DNA of 15,654 nt from Aquificaceae bacterium (GCA_015487535.1 WFPN01000218.1:1-15654); one strand, 5' to 3'. Shown: positions 1 through 6,786, numbered from the stretch's first letter. Numbers and translations are program-made. The notes: generated from the letters alone by a model not told the origin.

Positions 1-3
1 CAC

Positions 4-918
4 CTAAACTATCCTTATGCCGAACACCTTCTTCACCCATCCTCCCACCGTGTAGCCTATACCTATGTAAAGAAGCAGGAAGCCGAGTATAAGGCGGAGC
101 TTCTTCTCCTTGAGAATCCTGGAAAGATGGGGACCGACGAAGGAACCGATGACTATACCCGCTATCTCTATCCCGAGCAGCTGGATGTCTATCTGAGCTC
201 CGAGCTTTAGGTAGTTTCCAGCACTCACGAGCATGGTTATCAGTATCGATAGTGCGCTCGTACCTGGAACGAGGAACATGGGGAGCCCCATCACCGAGAC
301 CATGAAGGGAACCAGGAGGAAGCCACCACCGACACCGAGGGCTGAAGACACTATCGCCACCACGAACCCGGCAAGCACCGGAGCCAGAGGGTTGAAGGAG
401 TACGTTTTTCCCAAGAACTCCAGCTCTATGCTTGTGAGGGATACCTTTCTCGTGGTCAGGTCCGAGGCCCCCCTCTCCTTTATGCTCTCCTCTATGTCCT
501 TTATATGTTCCTTCTTCTTCTTGTGGAAGGTGTCGTAGAAGATCTTGAGGGAAACTATCAGGGTGAATACGCCGAAGAGGGGCTTGTAGCTCTTCAGGTC
601 CGGCAGGAACCTGTAAGAGAGTGTAGAGCCTATGAGGGCTCCCGCTATGCTGCCTACGCCGAGTAGGACTCCGAGTATGACTATAACCCTCCTCTGCCTC
701 CAGTAAGAGGGAACGGAGATGAGCGTTGAGGTGAATATGAGTATCTGGTTCATCAGCTTTATGTTGTTAGCCTGAGGAATGCCAAAGACCGATATGTGCC
801 CTACCCCAGCGAGTATTCCTCCGGCCGCTCCCACAGTGGAGAAGACCAAACCGACGAAAACGCTCCAGAGGAATGCCACCAGTGGGTTTATCTCTACGCC
901 GAAGACCTCCGAATACAT
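4..918 (-). CDS. TauE/SafE-family membrane anion exporter
   Basis: A 304-residue integral membrane protein of the TauE/SafE (DUF81) family, members of which export sulfite, sulfoacetate or related anions across the inner membrane. Two homologous halves are visible. Each has a glycine-rich motif in a membrane helix: GAAGG at residues 30-34 and GVGGG at 195-199. The halves are joined by a charged, presumably cytoplasmic loop at about 131-175 (HKKKKEHIKDIEESIKER), which is long for the family. The length is otherwise normal, and the gene is complete, ending in TAG. The gene follows arsR by 42 bp and has its own promoter-like sequence in that gap, with no Shine-Dalgarno sequence before ATG. The ArsR neighbour suggests induction by a sulfur or thiol stress. 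The family is clear; the substrate cannot be read from the sequence. Confidence 0.88.
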   Translation of the reverse strand: MYSEVFGVEINPLVAFLWSVFVGLVFSTVGAAGGILAGVGHISVFGIPQANNIKLMNQILIFTSTLISVPSYWRQRRVIVILGVLLGVGSIAGALIGSTLSYRFLPDLKSYKPLFGVFTLIVSLKIFYDTFHKKKKEHIKDIEESIKERGASDLTTRKVSLTSIELEFLGKTYSFNPLAPVLAGFVVAIVSSALGVGGGFLLVPFMVSVMGLPMFLVPGTSALSILITMLVSAGNYLKLGAQIDIQLLGIEIAGIVIGSFVGPHLSRILKEKKLRLILGFLLLYIGIGYTVGGWVKKVFGIRIV

Positions 919-926
919 AATTCAGC

Positions 927-955
927 AGTTTATGAACTTTTGACCTATTTGTCAA
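927..955 (-). promoter_or_regulatory. Candidate sigma-70 promoter and operator of the tauE-like gene
   Basis: On the minus strand a perfect -35 TTGACA (955-950) is followed after exactly 17 bases by TAAACT (932-927, 4 of 6 consensus positions). ATG begins 8 bases further on, so transcription would start at or within a base or two of ATG. The -35 lies in an inverted repeat, TTGAC-N6-GTCAA (940-955), which could be a repressor site. This is the only lead-gene promoter in the window with a recognisable -35. Confidence 0.6.
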
Positions 956-969
956 GCCCTTTAGGGCTT
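954..969. repeat. Short perfect inverted repeat at the arsR stop codon
   Basis: AAGCCCT (954-960) and AGGGCTT (963-969) are perfect complements around the arsR TAA, giving a possible 6-bp stem with a 4-base loop. No T-run follows on either strand, so it is not a good intrinsic terminator. It abuts the -35 of the downstream tauE-like gene and could dampen read-through from arsR. Confidence 0.4.
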
Positions 970-1323
970 CATTCCTTCCAGTAGCCTCTCGAGCTCCTCC
1001 CCGCTTATGACCCTGCCACACCTGACGAAGCGTTCGAAGAGAACCTTCTTTATCTCGGCCATGGCTTTGAGGAGCCTCCTGTCGGAAAGGTAGTAGTACA
1101 CCTTCCTGCCTTCCTTCCTCGAACAGAGGAGCCCCACTGTCCTCATCAGGTTAAGGTGCTGGGACACGTTTGACTTAGACAGCCCAAGACACTTTACTAT
1201 CTCGCTAACGGTCTTCTCAGAGTCGCCTATGCAATCTATGATCATCAGGCGCGTGGGGTTCGAGAGAACCCTGTAAACCTCTGCCTGAAGCTCGTAAACC
1301 CTGGGGTCATCCATAACTTCCAT
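961..1323 (-). CDS. ArsR/SmtB-family transcriptional repressor
   Basis: A 120-residue winged-helix regulator of the ArsR/SmtB family, typically a dimer that leaves DNA on binding a metal or on thiol oxidation. Visible features are the N-terminal RVLSNPTRLMII helix (18-29), the recognition helix region GLSKSNVSQHLNLM (47-60), and the beta-wing with GRKVYYYL (72-79). Cysteines sit at 31, 45, 67 and 102. C31 lies near the helix-2 cysteine of persulfide sensors such as SqrR/BigR/YgaV but is offset by one in my hand alignment, and C102 lies beyond their second cysteine, so the sensing chemistry is uncertain. No ArsR-type CxC metal motif is present. It leads an operon with the tauE-like exporter. 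Its ATG has no Shine-Dalgarno sequence and lies 12 bp from the divergent Nudix start. A second ATG at codon 4 is possible. Confidence 0.9.
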   Translation of the reverse strand: MEVMDDPRVYELQAEVYRVLSNPTRLMIIDCIGDSEKTVSEIVKCLGLSKSNVSQHLNLMRTVGLLCSRKEGRKVYYYLSDRRLLKAMAEIKKVLFERFVRCGRVISGEELERLLEGMKP

Positions 1324-1338
1324 AATATAAACATTATG
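1321..1338. promoter_or_regulatory. Bidirectional -10/operator palindrome between arsR and the Nudix gene
   Basis: The 18 bp are a perfect palindrome with arms CATAAT (1321-1326) and ATTATG (1333-1338) around a 6-base centre. The arms contain both start codons: the arsR ATG is the complement of 1321-1323 and the Nudix ATG is 1336-1338. Each arm read outward is CATAAT, one mismatch from the -10 consensus, and lies exactly 9 bases before the ATG of the gene it would drive. No good -35 is seen on either side. It may also be the ArsR operator, since paired arms with a 6-base centre fit how dimers of this family bind. Confidence 0.6.
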
Positions 1339-1746
1339 GGATTGAGAACACCCTACCTCGCTACGGACGTGATAATTAGGCTCTGGAAGGGGGACAGTTT
1401 AAGGGGGATAGTCCTGATAGAGAGGAAGAACCCTCCCGTGGGTCTTGCCCTTCCCGGGGGCTTCGTGGAGGTGGGTGAGAGCGTGGAGTCTGCCGCCGTG
1501 AAGGAGATGAGGGAGGAGACAGGTCTCGAGGTTAAGCTCTCCAGACTTCTGGGGGTTTACTCCGATCCCAAGAGGGATCCCAGGTTTCACGTTGTCTCTG
1601 TAGTCTTTGTGGGTGATGCTGAAGGTGAGCCTAAGGCCGGATCGGACGCTAAAGAGGTGAGGGTGTTCAGGTTAGAGGATATACCCCTGGACAGGCTCGT
1701 CTTTGACCACAAGAGGATTATTCTTGACTTTCTTCGGCGAGCATGA
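1336..1746 (+). CDS. Nudix hydrolase (ADP-ribose pyrophosphatase-like)
   Basis: A 136-residue single-domain Nudix hydrolase, which cleaves a nucleoside diphosphate linked to another group using Mg2+ held by the Nudix box. The box spans residues 42-64, with GFVEVGE (42-48) and KEMREETGL (56-64). It fits G-x5-E-x7-REUxEExGU except that Lys replaces the first Arg. It is preceded by LALPGG (37-42), as in ADP-ribose pyrophosphatases and small housekeeping Nudix enzymes. Substrate assignment (ADP-ribose, Ap4A or an oxidised nucleotide) is not secure. The gene is divergent from arsR across 12 bp, has no Shine-Dalgarno sequence, and its last 29 bases overlap the 3' end of the RNase R gene on the other strand. 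Confidence 0.88.
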   Translation: MGLRTPYLATDVIIRLWKGDSLRGIVLIERKNPPVGLALPGGFVEVGESVESAAVKEMREETGLEVKLSRLLGVYSDPKRDPRFHVVSVVFVGDAEGEPKAGSDAKEVRVFRLEDIPLDRLVFDHKRIILDFLRRA

Positions 1747-3835
1747 GCTCTATCTTTCCCCTCTCTTCGTCCACCGCCAGAACCTTCACCCTGACCGTAT
1801 CCCCGAGCCTGTAAACCTTCCCCGTTCTCACCCCCACGAACCTGTGGGCGGGTTCATCAAAGACGTAGTCATCGTCGGTTAGTGTGTTTATCCTGACCAG
1901 ACCCTCTACGAGGGTCTCCTTGAGCTCAACGAAGAAGCCGAACTGAACGACTCCCGTTATTATCCCCTCGAAGACCTCCCCCAGCCTTGAGCGCATGTAG
2001 CGCGCCTTGAGGATGTCTATCGCCTCCCACTCCACCTCGTCAGCGAGCCTCTCCTGGGCGGATAGGTGCTCTCCCGCCTCCTCCAAGTACTCTACCATTC
2101 CATCGAAGTCTATCTCCTCTCCCCTCAGGGAGCTCTTGAGAAGCCTGTGGACTATTATGTCGGGGTACCTCCTTATGGGTGAGGTGAAGTGGGCGTAGTG
2201 CTCTGATGCAAGGCCGAAGTGTCCCAAGTTGTGGGGGCTGTACTTGGCCCTGCTCATGGACCTCAGGGTTAAGAACCTTACCAGCTGTTCCTCGGGCTTT
2301 CCCTCGAAGTCCTCTATTATCTTCTGGAAGAACTTGGAGTTCAGCTCCTTTGGCTTCTTAACCTGGTAGCCGAGGCCGTTCAGTATCTCCAGGAGGTTCT
2401 CAACCCTCTCCTCGTCGGGGGGCTCGTGAACCCTGTAGAGGCAGGGGTATCCTGTGTTCTCAAGATGGAGGGCAACGGTTTCGTTGGCAGATATCATGAA
2501 CTGCTCTATTATCTTGTGGGCTATATGCCTCTCGTAGGGAACTACCGCCGTGGGCTCCCCGTACTCGTCCACTATAACTTCGGCCTCCGGAAGGTCAAAG
2601 TCTATGCTCCCCTTCTCCCACCTTCTCCTGCTCAGTATCCTGTAGAGGTCCTCCATCATGCGGAGGGGCTCGACCACCTGTGGGAACTTCTCCTCGAGGG
2701 CAGGGTCTCCGACTATTATGGACAGGGCCTCGTTGTAGGTCAACCTCGCCTTACTCCTTATGACGCTCTCGTACACATCGTAAAAGAGGAGCTCCCCCTT
2801 TTCGTCAAAGACCATCTCGCAGGTGAAGGCTAGCTTGTCCTCATCAGGCCTGAGACTGCAGAGGTTGGCAGATAGCTTTTCTGGGAGCATGTGGAGGGCC
2901 CTGTCGGGAAGGTAGAAGGTAAAGCCCCTCCTGTAAGCCTCCTCGTCGAGGGCCGTTCTAGGTCTGACGTAGTAGGAGACGTCCGCTATATGGACGAAGA
3001 GCCTGTAGTTGCCCTCTGGAGTTCTCTCTATAGCCACAGCATCGTCGAAGTCCCTCGCCTTCTCAGGGTCTATGGTGAAGCAGACCTGGTCTCTCAGATC
3101 CCTTCTCCTCCCTATCTCCTCTTTTGGCAGCTCTTCAGGTATAGCGTTTACCTCTTCCAGGACCTCGGGAGGGTATTCGGTGGGAAGGTCGTACTTTCTT
3201 ATTAGCAGGTCTATTGCGAGGAACTTTTCCTCGGGATGTCCTACGACCTCCTTCACCTTCGCCCTTGGTCCGGTTTCTCTGCTCGGGAAGTGGGTAATCT
3301 TCGCCACGACAACGGTTCCTTCCCTGAGCTCGGAGCAGGTCTTTTTTGAGAGCTCGAAGATCAGATGGGTGTTGTTGTCGAGAGGTTCCAGGATACACCT
3401 CTTCTTCTCTCTCTTTACCTTTCCAAGGACCTCGTGCTTTGCCCTCTTGAGTATTCTCTCTATCCTCGCCTCCTTCTTACCTCTGAACTCCACTATCCTC
3501 GCCTTTACCAGGTCTCCGGCCAAGACCTTCTGGAGTTCGAAGGGAGGTATATAGACGTCCTTCTCCCTTCCCTCCACCTCCAGGAAACCGAAACCGGCAG
3601 GATACGGTATCACCCTGCCTACTACCACCTCCTCCGTCTCGGCTGAGAACTTTCCCCTGGAGACCCTTACCTTGCCTTCCTTCTTGAGCTTTCTGAGAAT
3701 TTTCTTCAGACCTTTTCTCCCCTTCTTGTCTATGTTCAGCTGCTTTGCTATCTGGAGGAATGAGAGAGGCCTCTTGCTTTTCTTGAGGATCTCCAAAACT
3801 TCTCTATCGCTTATCGTCTTCTCGCTGTCCGCCAT
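1718..3835 (-). CDS. rnr: Ribonuclease R, 3'-5' exoribonuclease
   Basis: RNase R degrades structured RNA processively from the 3' end, releasing nucleoside monophosphates. Residues below are numbered from the upstream ATG at 3868, and all are approximate. In order: an N-terminal winged-helix segment (about 20-75), two cold-shock-like OB domains (about 80-210), the RNB catalytic domain (about 255-580) and a C-terminal S1 domain (about 630-712). The RNB metal-binding aspartates are in TIDPEKARDFDD, near residues 267, 273, 275 and 276. The conserved HFTSPIRRYPD lies near 559-569. I prefer the ATG at 3835 (705 residues) because a perfect TATAAT lies 9 bases upstream of it and inside the extension; starting at 3868 would give 716. 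The product is somewhat shorter than E. coli RNase R (813 residues). It is divergent from motA, and its 3' end overlaps the Nudix gene. Confidence 0.95.
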   Translation of the reverse strand: MADSEKTISDREVLEILKKSKRPLSFLQIAKQLNIDKKGRKGLKKILRKLKKEGKVRVSRGKFSAETEEVVVGRVIPYPAGFGFLEVEGREKDVYIPPFELQKVLAGDLVKARIVEFRGKKEARIERILKRAKHEVLGKVKREKKRCILEPLDNNTHLIFELSKKTCSELREGTVVVAKITHFPSRETGPRAKVKEVVGHPEEKFLAIDLLIRKYDLPTEYPPEVLEEVNAIPEELPKEEIGRRRDLRDQVCFTIDPEKARDFDDAVAIERTPEGNYRLFVHIADVSYYVRPRTALDEEAYRRGFTFYLPDRALHMLPEKLSANLCSLRPDEDKLAFTCEMVFDEKGELLFYDVYESVIRSKARLTYNEALSIIVGDPALEEKFPQVVEPLRMMEDLYRILSRRRWEKGSIDFDLPEAEVIVDEYGEPTAVVPYERHIAHKIIEQFMISANETVALHLENTGYPCLYRVHEPPDEERVENLLEILNGLGYQVKKPKELNSKFFQKIIEDFEGKPEEQLVRFLTLRSMSRAKYSPHNLGHFGLASEHYAHFTSPIRRYPDIIVHRLLKSSLRGEEIDFDGMVEYLEEAGEHLSAQERLADEVEWEAIDILKARYMRSRLGEVFEGIITGVVQFGFFVELKETLVEGLVRINTLTDDDYVFDEPAHRFVGVRTGKVYRLGDTVRVKVLAVDEERGKIELMLAEESQE

Positions 3836-3841
3836 CCGCTT

Positions 3842-3866
3842 TAAATTATAGGGTAACTTCCGATAC
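3842..3866 (+). promoter_or_regulatory. Weak flagellar sigma-28-like promoter before motA
   Basis: TAAATTAT (3842-3849) and TCCGATAC (3859-3866) each match 6 of 8 positions of the sigma-28 elements TAAAGTTT and GCCGATAA. Their spacing is 9 bases instead of 11. The -10-like element ends 14 bases before the motA ATG. The left element overlaps the rnr -10 on the opposite strand. The short spacing makes this only a candidate. Confidence 0.3.
3845..3850 (-). promoter_or_regulatory. -10 box of rnr
   Basis: A perfect TATAAT on the minus strand (3850-3845), 9 bases before the ATG at 3835. The transcript would start about 2-3 bases before that ATG, so it would be essentially leaderless. No convincing -35 lies 16-18 bases upstream. 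This box is the main argument for the shorter RNase R start. Confidence 0.55.
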
Positions 3867-3880
3867 ATTAACTCAGTGAG

Positions 3881-4645
3881 ATGGATCCGGGAGCTCTAAT
3901 AGGGATAGGCGGCGCTTTCATAATGATAATTATTGCCATCGTAATAGGTGGCAGCCCTGCGGCCTTTATAAACATACCGTCTCTTTTCATAGTCGTCGGG
4001 GGCGGGATGGCCGCCACCCTGGGAGGATTCCCCTTAAAGGACTTCATAAGGGGTGTGAGCTCCATAAAGGACGCCTTCCTCTGGAAGCCTCCCGATCCCA
4101 TGGAAACGGTCGAGTTCCTCTCCGAGATAGCAACTAAGGTCAGAAGGGAGGGGATTTTGGCCCTCGAATCGGAGATAGAGCTTTACTACGAGAGGGATCC
4201 GTTGCTGGGGGACATGATAAGGATGCTCGTTGACGGTCTGGAGCTCGAGGAGATCAAGATCAGCGCCGAGGGAGCGATAGCCCAGCTCGAGGACAAGCTG
4301 GGAACCAACGTGGCTGTTTGGGAGAGGCTCGGAGACCTCTTCCCGGCCTTCGGTATGATAGGGACCCTAATAGGACTTATACAGATGCTCAAGAACCTCA
4401 ACGACCCATCTGCACTGGGGCCCGGTATGGCGGTCGCCCTGATAACCACACTTTACGGGGCGATCCTTGCCAACGCCTTCGCCATACCCATAGCCACGAA
4501 ACTAAAGAAGGTCAGGGACACGGAGGTCCTTTACAAGACCATATACCTGATGGCGATAGAGGGTATCCAGAAGGGTGTGAACCCCAACATCCTCAGGCAA
4601 GAGCTCTCCATAATGCTCGGCCTGGAGGCGGCCGAGGAAGTTTGA
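3881..4645 (+). CDS. motA: Flagellar stator protein MotA
   Basis: MotA (254 residues) is the inner-membrane pentamer surrounding a MotB dimer; ion flow turns it against the rotor to drive flagellar rotation. Four membrane helices are visible (about 5-24, 30-50, 150-172 and 180-204), with a cytoplasmic loop at about 55-145. The conserved prolines correspond to P155 (FPAFGMIGTLIG) and P203 (FAIPIATKL), matching P173 and P222 of E. coli MotA. Thr162 and Thr190 have the same 28-residue spacing as PomA Thr158 and Thr186, which are tied to sodium selectivity; proton-type MotA has non-Thr residues there, so sodium coupling is likely. GTGAG lies just before ATG. It is first in a run with motB1 8 bp downstream. 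Confidence 0.96.
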   Translation: MDPGALIGIGGAFIMIIIAIVIGGSPAAFINIPSLFIVVGGGMAATLGGFPLKDFIRGVSSIKDAFLWKPPDPMETVEFLSEIATKVRREGILALESEIELYYERDPLLGDMIRMLVDGLELEEIKISAEGAIAQLEDKLGTNVAVWERLGDLFPAFGMIGTLIGLIQMLKNLNDPSALGPGMAVALITTLYGAILANAFAIPIATKLKKVRDTEVLYKTIYLMAIEGIQKGVNPNILRQELSIMLGLEAAEEV

Positions 4646-4653
4646 GGTAGAGC

Positions 4654-5355
4654 ATGGCCAGGAAGAAGGAGGAGTGTCCTAAACCACCAGCCTGGCTCAC
4701 CTCCTTCGGAGATCTCATGTCACTCCTACTCACCTTCTTCATACTCCTCTACTCGATGAGCATAATCTCCCTCGAGAAGTTCTACCAGGTTCTGAAGGGC
4801 CTGGTGGAAGCCTTTGGAGGCAGGCAGGTTATATTCTCCGAGAGCGGCGCCATGAAGGGTTCCAGGATACCCATCAACATGGAGAACATGCACTACAGGG
4901 TTAAGAAGTTTGCCGAGCTCAAGAAGGAGATATCGAAGATAAAGCAGGAACTCATGAGTATGGGCATACAGGCCGATTACCTGGTCACGGGAACCTGTAT
5001 GAAGCTGAGGATAAACACCAGCAAGCTCTTCCCACTCGGCTCCGAGGAGCCCTACCCGGAGGCGAAGAACCTTTTCCTCAACGTGTGTGAGAGGCTAAAA
5101 CCCTACTCGCTACCGATAACCTTCGAGGGCTACACCGACGACCTTCCCATATCTACGCCCCGGTTCCCTTCCAACTGGGAGCTCTCTGCTGCAAGGGCCC
5201 TCAGTGTTCTGAAGCTCTTTGTGGGCTGTGGATACCCCCCGGACATACTCTCGGCTGTAGGTTTTGGGGAGTACCATCCCATAGCTCCCAACGACTCACC
5301 GCAGAACAGGGAGAGGAACAGGAGGATAGAGCTGTGTATAAAACTCAACCCGTGA
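4654..5355 (+). CDS. motB1: Flagellar stator protein MotB, first copy
   Basis: MotB (233 residues) anchors the stator to peptidoglycan and carries the ion-binding aspartate. A short cytoplasmic tail (KKEECPKPP) leads into one membrane helix starting near LTSFGDLMSLLLTFFILLYS, where D20 is the ion-binding residue (D32 in E. coli MotB). The DLMSLL pattern resembles the sodium type PomB more than proton MotB. The C-terminal OmpA-like domain (about 105-230) has canonical features: GYTDDLP (159-165), SNWELSAARA (173-182) and ERNRRIEL (220-227). A GAGGT Shine-Dalgarno sequence overlaps the motA stop. The naming follows Aquifex, where, as I recall, one motA is followed by motB1 and motB2. Confidence 0.94.
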   Translation: MARKKEECPKPPAWLTSFGDLMSLLLTFFILLYSMSIISLEKFYQVLKGLVEAFGGRQVIFSESGAMKGSRIPINMENMHYRVKKFAELKKEISKIKQELMSMGIQADYLVTGTCMKLRINTSKLFPLGSEEPYPEAKNLFLNVCERLKPYSLPITFEGYTDDLPISTPRFPSNWELSAARALSVLKLFVGCGYPPDILSAVGFGEYHPIAPNDSPQNRERNRRIELCIKLNP

Positions 5356-5363
5356 GGTGAGAT

Positions 5364-6038
5364 ATGGCCTTCAAGAAGAAAGAGGAGTGTCCTAAACCGC
5401 CCGCTTGGCTCACCTCATTCAGCGACCTTATGTCTCTGCTCCTTACCTTCTTCATACTCATATACGCTATGAGTAGCCTGGACGTGGCCCAGCTCGAGAA
5501 GTTCATCTCCTACTTCCAGCCGGAGAGGCAGATGTTTATAAGGAAGACATCCATACTACCTCCCATAAACCCGCCTCCGAAGGAGGTCGCTCTTAAGATA
5601 AAGAGGAGGATACAGAAGGTCCTCCCTCCCTGGGCCTTCCAGATAGTGATAACTGCAGACTTCGTGAAGCTCAGGCTCTTCGACAAGATCTTCTTCGAAG
5701 ACGGGAGCTACAGGCTCACCCCAAAGGCTCAGGAGAGTTTAAAGGAGGTGGCGGACGTTCTCAAGAAGCTGCCTGACAACACCTTTATAAGGGTGGAGGG
5801 GCACGTGAGCAGGATAGTGGAGATAAAGGATCCCTACGTTAGGGACAAATGGGAACTGTCCCTCAGGAGGGCTACCGAGGTGGTCAGGTTCCTTCAATCC
5901 CAGGGAATAGATCCCCGCAGGATGGCGGCAGCCGGATTCGGGGACATGAGACCCCTCTACACCTGGAGGCAGCCTATACTCTTGGAGAGGAACAACAGGG
6001 TCGAGATATACATAACCCTGAGTAAGAGGAAGGAATGA
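5364..6038 (+). CDS. motB2: Flagellar stator protein MotB, second divergent copy
   Basis: A paralogue of the preceding MotB (224 residues), 8 bp downstream with a GAGGTGA Shine-Dalgarno sequence. Its tail and membrane helix (residues 5-37) match motB1 residues 4-36 at 30 of 33 positions, with ion-binding D21. The remainder is strongly diverged, with a proline-rich stretch (LPPINPPP, 65-72) after the plug region. In the OmpA-like domain the WELSLRRA (163-170) and ERNNRVEI (208-215) motifs remain, but GYTDDLP of motB1 is replaced by GHVSRIV (146-152), so the usual TD is lost. It could be an alternative stator subunit with different anchoring, or one that forms mixed stators with motB1. Confidence 0.92.
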   Translation: MAFKKKEECPKPPAWLTSFSDLMSLLLTFFILIYAMSSLDVAQLEKFISYFQPERQMFIRKTSILPPINPPPKEVALKIKRRIQKVLPPWAFQIVITADFVKLRLFDKIFFEDGSYRLTPKAQESLKEVADVLKKLPDNTFIRVEGHVSRIVEIKDPYVRDKWELSLRRATEVVRFLQSQGIDPRRMAAAGFGDMRPLYTWRQPILLERNNRVEIYITLSKRKE

Positions 6039-6041
6039 AGA

Positions 6042-6047
6042 TAAAAT
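6042..6047 (+). promoter_or_regulatory. Candidate -10 before pdxJ
   Basis: TAAAAT lies in the 16-bp gap between motB2 and pdxJ, 7 bases before the pdxJ ATG, and there is no Shine-Dalgarno sequence. It matches the spacing seen at other lead genes, suggesting that pdxJ-galU have their own leaderless promoter inside the stator run. No -35 is recognisable. Confidence 0.35.
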
Positions 6048-6054
6048 AACCTTT

Positions 6055-6783
6055 ATGAGGCTTGGGGTTAATATAGATCACGTTGCTACCGTCCGTCAGG
6101 CTAGGAGAACCTTCGAGCCCAGTCCAGTGCTAGCAGCACTTATAGCTCAGCAGGCGGGAGCTGATCAGATAACCCTGCATCTCAGAGAGGACAAGCGTCA
6201 TATCCAGGACAGGGATCTTGAGCTAATAAAGGAGCTCGTTATCGTGCCCGTAAACCTGGAAATGGCTCCCACCACTGAGATGAAGGAGATAGCCCTCAGG
6301 GTCAAACCCGACAGGGTAACCCTAGTTCCCGAAAGACGTGAGGAGATAACCACCGAGGGAGGCCTCGACGTGGCAGGTATGAGGGAATTTCTGGGAGACT
6401 ATATAAAGGACTTTAAAGAAAACGGGATAGAGGTCTCCCTATTCGTAGATCCAGATGTGAGGCAGGTAGAGGCCAGTGCGGATGTGGGAGCGGACGCGGT
6501 TGAACTCCATACCGGGGGCTACGCCAACCTGTGGAACGAGCACAGGTTTGATGAGGCGGAGGAGGAGCTAAGGAGGATAGAGGAGGCTGCCAGGCTAGCT
6601 AGGGACCTTGGCCTTAAGGTCTATGCAGGGCATGGCCTTACCTACCAGAACGTTAAGGGGATACTTAGGCTGAGGAACTTAATAGAGGAGCTGAACATAG
6701 GGCACTCTATAGTAGCGAACTCGGTCATCTTCGGCTTCGAGAGGGCCGTTAGGGAGATGATAGCTATATTAAAGGGAGGGTAA
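6055..6783 (+). CDS. pdxJ: Pyridoxine 5'-phosphate synthase PdxJ
   Basis: PdxJ (242 residues, normal length) condenses 3-amino-2-oxopropyl phosphate with 1-deoxyxylulose 5-phosphate to give pyridoxine 5'-phosphate, the ring-closing step of the DXP-dependent vitamin B6 pathway. It is a cytoplasmic TIM barrel. Family motifs are complete: LGVNIDHVATVRQAR (3-17), TLHLREDKRHI (40-50) with H42, NLEMA (67-71) with E69, ELHTGGYA (150-157) and AGHGLTYQNV (191-200) with H193. These match the catalytic His45, Glu72 and His193 of the E. coli enzyme. It lies 16 bp after motB2 and 3 bp before galU. No functional tie to motility is evident, so the adjacency is probably just compact packing. Confidence 0.97.
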   Translation: MRLGVNIDHVATVRQARRTFEPSPVLAALIAQQAGADQITLHLREDKRHIQDRDLELIKELVIVPVNLEMAPTTEMKEIALRVKPDRVTLVPERREEITTEGGLDVAGMREFLGDYIKDFKENGIEVSLFVDPDVRQVEASADVGADAVELHTGGYANLWNEHRFDEAEEELRRIEEAARLARDLGLKVYAGHGLTYQNVKGILRLRNLIEELNIGHSIVANSVIFGFERAVREMIAILKGG

Positions 6784-6786
6784 GTT

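Noticed and set aside
954..969. The AAGCCCT/AGGGCTT inverted repeat as an intrinsic terminator of arsR
   Set aside because: The stem is 6 bp with no following T-run on either strand; it is listed only as a repeat.
3836..3868. RNase R starting at the ATG at 3868
   Set aside because: It is possible, but a perfect TATAAT lies inside the 11-codon extension 9 bases before the next ATG, matching the other lead genes; no Shine-Dalgarno sequence supports the upstream start.
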